Assembly (NCBI GenBank): GCA_016295245.1 | Contig: JAEDLO010000041.1 | Coordinates: 1-14,487, forward strand | DNA length: 14,487 nt | From: Bacteroidales bacterium | Lineage (GTDB): Bacteria; Bacteroidota; Bacteroidia; Bacteroidales; UBA932 | Direction: 5' to 3' | Part shown: positions 1 to 5,918 of the stretch, piece after piece | How positions within the stretch are numbered: position 1 is the first letter of the stretch | How the letters are laid out: each line of letters starts with the position of its first letter | Position numbers and translations under genes: made by a program | Notes under the pieces: generated by a model | Database searches by the model: none | Told to the model about the DNA's origin: nothing | What the model saw: the letters and a program-made list of their open reading frames with translations, nothing else

Positions 1-1550
1 ATATCATCGAGCATATCTGAACGGCTCATCATCACCTTTTCATCAGGCAGGCTCCAGGTAAGTCCGAGGGCCTGTCCGCGCGGGATGATGCTCACCTTAA
101 GCACAGGATCGCAACCCTCAAGCAGCCAGCCGGTAACGGCGTGGCCCGCCTCGTGATATGCCGTAAGCTTCTTCTCCGCTTTGGACATAAGGGTCTTCTT
201 GCGCTCTATTCCGCCCACCACGCGGTCAACGGCATCAAGGAAGTCCTGATTGTCGATATCCTTCTTGTTCTTGCGGGCGGCGGTAAGCGCAGCCTCGTTG
301 CAGACATTGGCAATATCGGCACCGCTGAAGCCCGGAGTATTGCGGGCAATGCCCTCGAGGTCGAAGTCAGGCGAGAGCTTGAGCTTCGAGATGTGCACCT
401 GGAAAATCTCCTTGCGCTCGTTCAGATCCGGAAGGGTGACCTGAATCTGGCGATCGAAGCGTCCTGCACGCATAAGGGCCTTATCGAGGATGTCGGCGCG
501 GTTGGTTGCAGCCAGCACGATGACGCCGCTGTTGGTACCGAAGCCGTCCATCTCCGTAAGAAGCTGATTGAGAGTATTTTCGCGCTCGTCATTTGAAGAG
601 AAGCCCACATTTTTGCCACGTGCGCGGCCGACAGCGTCGATCTCGTCTATGAACACGATGCACGGAGCCTTCTCCTTGGCCTGGGCGAAGAGATCCCTGA
701 CGCGGCTTGCACCCACGCCGACGAACATCTCCACGAAATCCGAGCCGCTGATTGAGAAGAAAGGCACATTGGCCTCACCTGCAACAGCCTTTGCGAGCAG
801 GGTCTTACCCGTACCCGGAGGGCCTACCAGAAGGGCGCCCTTAGGAATCTTTCCGCCCAGGGCTGTGTACTTCTGAGGGTTGCGCAGGAAATCCACAATC
901 TCCATCACCTCCTCCTTTGCGCCGTACAGGCCGGCAACATCCTTGAAGGTCACGTTCACCTTGTCCTTGTCCATCAGTTTGCCGGTTGCCTTGCCGACGT
1001 TGAACGGATTCATACCACCGGCACCTCCCTGGCCTCCTCCGGCACCACCGCCCATATTGCGGAACATTCCGCGGAACATCCAGATCCAGAAGAAGACCAG
1101 CAGGATGAACGGAAGCCACTCGAGCAGACTGCCCCAGACCTTTACCTCATTGTCCATCACGAACTTGACCTGAGACGGCTCCGGCAGCTGTTCATTCAGT
1201 TTGGAAAATTCGGTCTCGGGATCGAACTTGGTGGAAGTATAGAAGAAGAAATGCGGAGACTTGTTGGGCAGTTTGCCTCCAACGAACTCCGAGCTGTATT
1301 TTTCAAGGCGCTCCGGCTTCACTGTCACGGTGCCCCTGAAATCATTGCGTATGAAATGAACCTCCTTTACATCCCCGGACAGGACCATATCCTGAACCTG
1401 GGCCCACTCGATTTTCTTTGCCTGCGGACCCGAGTTTGCGAACAGCATATAGCCAATCAGGACTACAAGAAGGATGTAGAACCACGAGAGGTTAAGCTTG
1501 AATACCTTTACCTTTTTTTTCGATTTTTTATCTTTTGGATTTTGAGCCAT
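1..1550 (-). CDS. ftsH: ATP-dependent zinc metalloprotease FtsH (partial, C-terminus outside window)
   Basis: Membrane-anchored AAA+ protease that extracts and degrades membrane and short-lived cytosolic proteins. The frame opens at the ATG at 1550-1548 and is still open at the left edge, giving about 516 residues of a protein usually near 650-700. A Lys-rich start is followed by a first membrane segment (about residues 20-37), a periplasmic domain, a second membrane segment (about 144-160) and a Gly-rich linker. The AAA+ module has Walker A GPPGTGKT (243-250), Walker B with Asp302-Glu303, the pore motif MFVGVGASR and a second-region-of-homology stretch ending in AGRFDRQ. The protease zinc motif HEAGH is at 466-470. 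The third zinc ligand lies beyond the window. It diverges from birA with 40 bp between the starts. Family assignment is secure. Confidence 0.97.
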   Translation of the reverse strand, partial: MAQNPKDKKSKKKVKVFKLNLSWFYILLVVLIGYMLFANSGPQAKKIEWAQVQDMVLSGDVKEVHFIRNDFRGTVTVKPERLEKYSSEFVGGKLPNKSPHFFFYTSTKFDPETEFSKLNEQLPEPSQVKFVMDNEVKVWGSLLEWLPFILLVFFWIWMFRGMFRNMGGGAGGGQGGAGGMNPFNVGKATGKLMDKDKVNVTFKDVAGLYGAKEEVMEIVDFLRNPQKYTALGGKIPKGALLVGPPGTGKTLLAKAVAGEANVPFFSISGSDFVEMFVGVGASRVRDLFAQAKEKAPCIVFIDEIDAVGRARGKNVGFSSNDERENTLNQLLTEMDGFGTNSGVIVLAATNRADILDKALMRAGRFDRQIQVTLPDLNERKEIFQVHISKLKLSPDFDLEGIARNTPGFSGADIANVCNEAALTAARKNKKDIDNQDFLDAVDRVVGGIERKKTLMSKAEKKLTAYHEAGHAVTGWLLEGCDPVLKVSIIPRGQALGLTWSLPDEKVMMSRSDMLDD

Positions 1551-1573
1551 CTTGAATTATTTTTGCAATCTTA

Positions 1574-1607
1574 CAAATATACAAACAAAAATGGCACCAC
1601 AAGACAA
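1574..1607 (-). promoter_or_regulatory. Predicted ftsH promoter, Bacteroidota type
   Basis: On the minus strand, 1581-1574 reads TATATTTG, an exact TAnnTTTG -7 box. It lies 23 nt upstream of the ftsH ATG. TTG triplets at 1607-1605 and 1602-1600 give -33 candidates at spacings of 23 and 18 bp. The -33 part would lie inside the first codons of birA, so the two divergent genes share this DNA. The -7 match is seen directly; promoter activity is inferred. Confidence 0.5.
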
Positions 1608-2235
1608 GTTTACTGACATATTATGGTTAGAAGAGGCAGATTCCACCAACAGCGAGCTCAGAAGGCGGCTGGACAGCGCTGACAATCTGTCAATCATCTC
1701 CGCCAGAAGCCAGACAAAGGGCCGCGGACAGGGCGACCACAGCTGGTTTTCCAGCCCCCGGACCAACCTGACATTCAGTATTCTTTTCCGTTTTCCCGCC
1801 GCCGAAGGCGAGCCCTTTGCCGTCAGGGCAGGCGAAGAAGCGCTGCTGATTACCTGTGTGACCACCCTCGCTCTTCGCGACTACCTGCTCGAGAGGGGCA
1901 TCACCGCCCGCATCAAATGGCCAAACGACATCTGGGTTGGCGAGCGCAAAATCTGCGGCATCCTGATAGAGAACATCCTGGAGGGCAGTTTCGTTCGAGA
2001 AAGCATAGTTGGCATAGGCCTTGACGTGAACGAGGAGAACTGGCCGGACAACCTGCCCAACCCTGTATCTATGAAGCAGTTGACAGGAGTACACTACAAT
2101 CTTGACGCGGAGCTTGTCGCCCTGCGTGAACAGCTCTGTTCTCGATTTGAAACACTGGGGACCCTTCAGGGACGCAGCGCCCTGCTGGAGGAGTTCAACA
2201 GATATATGTTCAGACTCCCCGAAGGGCAGCAATAG
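1591..2235 (+). CDS. birA: Biotin--[acetyl-CoA-carboxylase] ligase, catalytic domain only (214 aa)
   Basis: Joins biotin to the carboxyl-carrier lysine of biotin enzymes through biotinyl-AMP. The ATG at 1591 is preferred over the in-frame ATG at 1552: it follows an A-rich leader and starts just before the conserved N-terminus, whereas the upstream extension resembles nothing in the family. Visible motifs are DSTN (17-20), the biotin/AMP loop QTKGRGQGDHSW (41-52), KWPNDIW (109-115) and GIGLDVNE (141-148). There is no N-terminal helix-turn-helix, so this is a class I, non-repressor ligase. The protein stops soon after the helix that normally precedes the C-terminal SH3-like domain, so that domain seems missing. 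Its last 26 bp overlap the 3' end of the convergent rpe. The ligase family is certain; full activity without the C-terminal domain is not. Confidence 0.93.
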   Translation: MAPQDKFTDILWLEEADSTNSELRRRLDSADNLSIISARSQTKGRGQGDHSWFSSPRTNLTFSILFRFPAAEGEPFAVRAGEEALLITCVTTLALRDYLLERGITARIKWPNDIWVGERKICGILIENILEGSFVRESIVGIGLDVNEENWPDNLPNPVSMKQLTGVHYNLDAELVALREQLCSRFETLGTLQGRSALLEEFNRYMFRLPEGQQ

Positions 2236-2860
2236 CCGCTGCGGGGTCCTGAGCCCCGAAGACTGAGCTGCCTGCGACGGCAATGTCCACGCCGCACTCG
2301 CGTACTGCAGCCACATTGCCCGCTCCCACGCCGCCGTCAATCTGGATGAGAGTGTTTGCGCCGCGGCGGGCGATTTCAGCCTTCAGGCGCGCAACGCGCT
2401 CATAGGTCTCGGCGATGAACTTCTGACCCCCGAAACCGGCGAACACCGACATCACCAGCATATAGTCAGCCTTGCCGATGTAAGGAAAGAGTTTCTCGAC
2501 GGGCACGTCAGGGTTAATCGCCACACCCGCCTTCATTCCGAGGGCGTGGATGCTCTCGATATGGCGCGAAGTGCTGCGGCCAGCAGCCTCATAATGGAAG
2601 GAGCACATTGAAACCCTGTCAGACGCCAGCTTGGCAAACCACTTTTCAGGATGCACTACCATCAGATGGGCGTCCATCGGCGCCGTGGCTATCCCGGCAA
2701 CCTGATCGATAACAGAAAAGCCGAAAGAAATGTTTGGCACAAGTGTACCGTCCATCACGTCAAGGTGGATGATGTCGCCGCAATCATTAATAAGCCTGAT
2801 GTCCTTCTCGAGATGAAGGAAATCCGCGGCAAGTATGGATGGGGCTATCTGAAAAGCCAT
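2210..2860 (-). CDS. rpe: Ribulose-phosphate 3-epimerase
   Basis: Cytosolic TIM-barrel enzyme interconverting D-ribulose 5-phosphate and D-xylulose 5-phosphate in the pentose phosphate pathway. At 216 residues it has the usual length. The N-terminal strand IAPSILAADF (5-14) is typical. Metal and catalytic residues are His32 and Asp34 in HLDVMDG, His65 in DAHLMV and Asp175 in IDGGV. The phosphate-binding end AGSSVFG (196-202) is present. The phosphate loop usually read as VNPGFGGQ is VFAGFGGQ here (139-146), keeping GFGGQ but losing Asn-Pro. The gene lies 19 bp downstream of dnaA on the same strand, so co-transcription is likely, and its 3' end overlaps birA by 26 bp. The start ATG at 2860 fits the family N-terminus. 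Confidence 0.96.
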   Translation of the reverse strand: MAFQIAPSILAADFLHLEKDIRLINDCGDIIHLDVMDGTLVPNISFGFSVIDQVAGIATAPMDAHLMVVHPEKWFAKLASDRVSMCSFHYEAAGRSTSRHIESIHALGMKAGVAINPDVPVEKLFPYIGKADYMLVMSVFAGFGGQKFIAETYERVARLKAEIARRGANTLIQIDGGVGAGNVAAVRECGVDIAVAGSSVFGAQDPAAAIAALRGV

Positions 2861-2879
2861 ATATGTTGAAGATTATAGT

Positions 2880-4313
2880 TTAGCCTTCGGCAGGAAGCAG
2901 GGTGGCCTCGATGTCGGTCACGTACTTTTTAAATACGCGATCGGTGGACATCAGGTCCGTGACGGTATTGCAGGCGTGGAGCACGGTCGCGTGGTCCTTG
3001 CCGCCTATCTCCATACCGATGGTCGCGAGCGAGCAGTTGGATACAAGCTGGCGGCTCAGGTACATCGCAATCTGGCGAGCCTGCACTATCTGGCGTTTGC
3101 GGCACTTCGAAAGCAAATCTTCGCGGCTTATGCCGAAGTACTCGCAGACAGTCTTCTGGACCTTGTCGATGTCGATGCTCGGCTTCTCATCTACAATCAG
3201 GTTCTCAGTGATGCTGGCGGCAAGTTCCATAAGGGACTTGTTTCTCTCCACGGAAGAATAGGCAATCAGAGACAGCAACGCACCCTCAAGTTCGCGGAAA
3301 TTGGTCTTTACCCTCGAAGCGAGGAATTCGAGCACTTCGTCAGGAAGCTCCACACCCTCACGGTATGCCCTTGAGCGGAGCATAGCCAGACGGGTATTGT
3401 AGTCAGGCTGGCTGAGCTTGACGCTCAAGCCCCATTTGAAGCGGCTCAGAAGCCTCTGTTCGAAGTTCTGGAGTTCGATAGGAGCACGGTCGGAAGTGAA
3501 GATAAGCTGCTTGCCACTCTGGTGGAGGCTGTTGAACACGCTGAAGAAAGCGTTCTGGCAGCCAGCTCCCATAAGGTCCTGGATATCATCGACGATAAGC
3601 ACTTCTATCTTCATATAGAAGGCAAGGAAATCGATGAGCTTGTTGTGGACGGCCACTGCGTCCATATACTGTATCTTGAATTGGCTGGCAGACACATAAA
3701 GCACCACCTTTTCAGGGAAGCGCTGCTTGATCTCCAGACCTATGGCTTGGGCCAGATGAGTCTTGCCCATACCCGGTCCGCCGAAAATGAACAGAGGATT
3801 AAAAGGGGTGTTGCCCGGCGAACGGGAGATATTGTGCCCTGCGGTCACACCCATCTTGTTGCACTCGCCGCAAATCAGCGATGCAAAACTGTATTCAGGA
3901 TTGAGCCTCGGGTCAATCTTGACCTTTGCGGATTTCAGTCCTATGGCTATCCACGGGTCTTTATAGTCCATCTGCGACTGCGAGCTGATGGAGACAGTCG
4001 GATTGGTGGGAGTATCCTGCTCCCTGGACGGCAAAGTAACCGAAGGCTGGTTGACTACCGGGCGGACCTGGTAGGCCAATTTGGCGTCAGCGCCAATCAC
4101 GCGCTTGAGCGCGGCCTTCAAGACTTCAAGATATGCCGACTCAAGGTATTCACGGAAGAAGTGTGAAGGTACCTCGATAGTCAGGCGCGCCTCAACAAGT
4201 GAAACCGGCCTGATCGGCTTGAACCAGGTCGAAAACTGCTGAGGCTCGACTACATTGGCAATAAATGCCAAACAGTCGTTCCAGACAGTTACGTGTTTCT
4301 CTTGAGATGACAT
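2880..4313 (-). CDS. dnaA: Chromosomal replication initiator protein DnaA
   Basis: AAA+ ATPase that binds DnaA boxes, opens oriC and helps load the replicative helicase. The 477 residues show all four domains: domain I (about 1-85, with WNDCLAFI and FSTWFKP), a short variable linker (about 86-135), the AAA+ core and the DNA-binding domain IV. Walker A is GGPGMGKT (178-185), Walker B VLIVDD (238-243), sensor 1 IFTSD (271-275), the box VII arginine lies in LLSRF (288-292), and the sensor 2 region is around NFRELEGAL (338-346). The DnaA signature helix-turn-helix is clear, with IGGKDHATVLHA at 436-447. Start ATG at 4313; the product ends at TAA. rpe follows after 19 bp. The upstream gap is AT-rich but shows no cluster of consensus DnaA boxes. 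Confidence 0.98.
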   Translation of the reverse strand: MSSQEKHVTVWNDCLAFIANVVEPQQFSTWFKPIRPVSLVEARLTIEVPSHFFREYLESAYLEVLKAALKRVIGADAKLAYQVRPVVNQPSVTLPSREQDTPTNPTVSISSQSQMDYKDPWIAIGLKSAKVKIDPRLNPEYSFASLICGECNKMGVTAGHNISRSPGNTPFNPLFIFGGPGMGKTHLAQAIGLEIKQRFPEKVVLYVSASQFKIQYMDAVAVHNKLIDFLAFYMKIEVLIVDDIQDLMGAGCQNAFFSVFNSLHQSGKQLIFTSDRAPIELQNFEQRLLSRFKWGLSVKLSQPDYNTRLAMLRSRAYREGVELPDEVLEFLASRVKTNFRELEGALLSLIAYSSVERNKSLMELAASITENLIVDEKPSIDIDKVQKTVCEYFGISREDLLSKCRKRQIVQARQIAMYLSRQLVSNCSLATIGMEIGGKDHATVLHACNTVTDLMSTDRVFKKYVTDIEATLLPAEG

Positions 4314-4609
4314 TTCTTGATTATCGTTTTTGACGAGTGCAAAATTGAGGAAAAAAAAGTTACAAATAAATTGATTTGCTCTTGCATTTAATCTTTTTTT
4401 TACCTTAAATGTTGATTAAAACTTCCTCAATCGTCTATATTATAAATTTCTGATAATCAATCATTTAAAAATACCATAATCCCCTAAGTCGCTATCCTGC
4501 AACGTTTGCTAATTTAAAATTTATCAAATTTAGTAGCACCCTTCCTGATAGTGTCTGATGCAGGTCAAAAATCCTATCTTTGTGAAATTGACTACCTTAG
4601 GTTTTCGGA
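4314..4609. other. 296-bp AT-rich intergenic region upstream of dnaA
   Basis: No gene is visible here. The DNA is much richer in A+T than the flanking genes, with A8 and T8 runs and several AATTTA-type stretches (4511-4531). Weak -7-like elements for dnaA read on the minus strand as CAATTTTG (4347-4340) and TTTATTTG (4370-4363), each one base off TAnnTTTG, without a convincing -33. TGATTATC at 4318-4325 has an inverted copy at about 4452-4459. I looked for TTATCCACA-type DnaA boxes on both strands and saw no good match, so a role as oriC is not supported by the sequence alone. It presumably holds the dnaA promoter. Confidence 0.5.
4575..4582 (+). promoter_or_regulatory. Orphan perfect -7 box pointing into the 3' end of the amidase gene
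   Basis: TATCTTTG matches TAnnTTTG exactly on the plus strand, but the DNA downstream is the antisense strand of the amidase gene and no plus-strand gene follows until lptD. There is no TTTG at the usual -33 distance. It could start an antisense or small RNA, be a relic, or be chance in AT-rich DNA. The match is observed; any function is speculative. Confidence 0.2.
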
Positions 4610-5869
4610 TTATTTGAATCTTTTTACAGACTCCCCTTCTATCACAACGATGAAGCAGTCGGGGAATTTTTTCTTTACCTTTTGGAGATTCTGCTTTGGA
4701 GTTTGAGGCTTTTCGTCAACGCAGATGAAGTATTTGTATAATTTGCCGCTGCGGATGATCTTCGGCTTGTAGCCCATAAACATAGATGAATCTTCCGGCA
4801 GGAGCTTTCCTGACACGAGCACCTGGATTGCATAGAGTGTCTTCGACTCGGAAGTCTCCGCGGTCGGGGCTTCCGACGCCGAGGCCTGCACGCCGGCCTG
4901 CTCACCGCCGTTCACCTCAGCGGGCGTATTCCCGCCTGTATCAGCCTTGTCCGCCGGCTTTGCAGCCTCTTCCTTCGGAGCCTTGTCTACAGGTTTGGCA
5001 GTCTCAGACTTCGGAGCATTGTCCGCCGGCTTTGCGGCTTGGGGTTCGGTCTCCGGGGCGGTGGAGCTGATATCCAGACTACTATCATAGAGGGTCTTGT
5101 ATTCTTTGAAGGCCTTGAAGAGGCAGTCAGCCAACTGGTCGCGCTTCTTCTCATCGCGCAATATCGCCAGGTCCGCCGTGTTCGAGATGAAGCCCAGCTC
5201 CACAAGCACCGAAGGCATCGCGGTCTTCCATAGCACATAGAATGGATCCTGATGGAGTCCCCTGTCAACCTTTAGCGGTCCGGCGGCGAGATTTTTGTTA
5301 ATGATCTGCGCAAAGCGGACGCTCTGCTCAAGATGGGCGTTCTGCATCAGGAGCATAAAGATATATGACTCCGGATCCGAAGGGTCGAAGCCCATATATT
5401 TGGTGGAATAGTCATCCTCAAGGAGAATCACGGAGTTTTCCCTCTTGCAGACCTCCATATTGTTGGCATATAGGTCGCGGTTTTTCTTCGAGGATTGTCC
5501 GAGCACGTGGACCGAGTAGCCGCTCGGGCTCTTGGACGTGGTGGCGTTGATATGGATGGAAATGAAAAGATTTGCACCCGCCTTATTGGCGATCTGGGGC
5601 CTGTCGTCGAGCGTAACGAATTTGTCTCCGGTACGCGTCTGAATCACCTTCACATCGGGGTATGCAGCTGAGATCTTGGACGCGAGGCGGCGTGAGATAT
5701 CCAGCGTGAGGGTCTTCTCGTAGGTTTTCTTGTCTGAGCTCACGCAGCCGGGGTCATTTCCTCCGTGACCGGCGTCAATGACGACAGTCGAGAGCTTGAG
5801 CTTGTCGGAGGCGGGTGCCGAAACGGTCTGGAGCAGCAGGAGGGCGATTAAGAAGAACACTCTTTTCAT
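4610..5869 (-). CDS. Secreted N-acetylmuramoyl-L-alanine amidase (Amidase_3) with SPOR-like C-terminus
   Basis: Periplasmic zinc amidase that cuts the bond between MurNAc and the stem peptide, usually in daughter-cell separation. The ATG at 5869 gives a good signal peptide (MKRVFFLIALLLL, cleavage near residues 18-20); an ATG at 5938 would add 23 AT-rich residues and bury that signal. The Amidase_3 domain (about 27-262) has zinc ligands His35 (DAGHGG), Glu51 and His106 (SIHINA) and catalytic Glu224 (VELGFISN). A Pro/Ala/Lys/Glu-rich linker with three 12-residue repeats follows (about 275-340). The last about 75 residues resemble a SPOR domain, which in this family binds denuded septal glycan. 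The 419-residue layout is normal for Bacteroidota amidases. It diverges from lptD across 49 bp. The SPOR call is less certain than the amidase. Confidence 0.93.
   Translation of the reverse strand: MKRVFFLIALLLLQTVSAPASDKLKLSTVVIDAGHGGNDPGCVSSDKKTYEKTLTLDISRRLASKISAAYPDVKVIQTRTGDKFVTLDDRPQIANKAGANLFISIHINATTSKSPSGYSVHVLGQSSKKNRDLYANNMEVCKRENSVILLEDDYSTKYMGFDPSDPESYIFMLLMQNAHLEQSVRFAQIINKNLAAGPLKVDRGLHQDPFYVLWKTAMPSVLVELGFISNTADLAILRDEKKRDQLADCLFKAFKEYKTLYDSSLDISSTAPETEPQAAKPADNAPKSETAKPVDKAPKEEAAKPADKADTGGNTPAEVNGGEQAGVQASASEAPTAETSESKTLYAIQVLVSGKLLPEDSSMFMGYKPKIIRSGKLYKYFICVDEKPQTPKQNLQKVKKKFPDCFIVVIEGESVKRFK
4947..5054 (-). repeat. Three in-frame 36-bp tandem repeats in the amidase linker
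   Basis: Units begin at 4947, 4983 and 5019. The first and third share a 17-base identical stretch (TTGTCCGCCGGCTTTGC, 4947-4963 and 5019-5035); the middle unit is diverged. Each encodes a 12-residue variant of AKPADKAPKEE, forming an extended charged linker between the amidase and SPOR-like domains. The period is a multiple of three, so copy number can change without breaking the frame. Confidence 0.8.
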
Positions 5870-5873
5870 ACTC

Positions 5874-5881
5874 CAAAGATA
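5874..5881 (-). promoter_or_regulatory. Predicted -7 box of the amidase gene
   Basis: On the minus strand 5881-5874 reads TATCTTTG, an exact TAnnTTTG. It ends only four bases before the chosen ATG (5869), so transcription would begin at or next to the start codon. No clear TTG lies at the -33 distance. Confidence 0.45.
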
Positions 5882-5903
5882 ACAATAAATAAAATATAAA
5901 TCG

Positions 5904-5911
5904 TAAATTTG
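5904..5911 (+). promoter_or_regulatory. Predicted -7 box of lptD
   Basis: TAAATTTG matches TAnnTTTG exactly and ends seven bases before the TTG start of lptD at 5919. The predicted mRNA would have almost no leader. No clear -33 TTG is present. It is 22 bp from the opposed -7 box of the amidase gene. Confidence 0.45.
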
Positions 5912-5918
5912 TAAGATT

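Noticed and set aside
2226..2258. Two small inverted repeats at the birA/rpe junction (GCAGC/GCTGC and CGGGG/CCCCG) as a bidirectional terminator
   Set aside because: Stems are only 5 bp, they lie within coding sequence, and no T-run follows on either strand.
4314..4609. Annotating the gap upstream of dnaA as oriC
   Set aside because: No cluster of DnaA boxes found on either strand; the nearest sequence (AGTGCAAAA at about 4336-4344) is a single weak match.
4947..5054. 36-bp-period repeats considered as a CRISPR array
   Set aside because: Units are contiguous without unique spacers, diverge from each other, and encode in-frame 12-residue linker repeats of the amidase.
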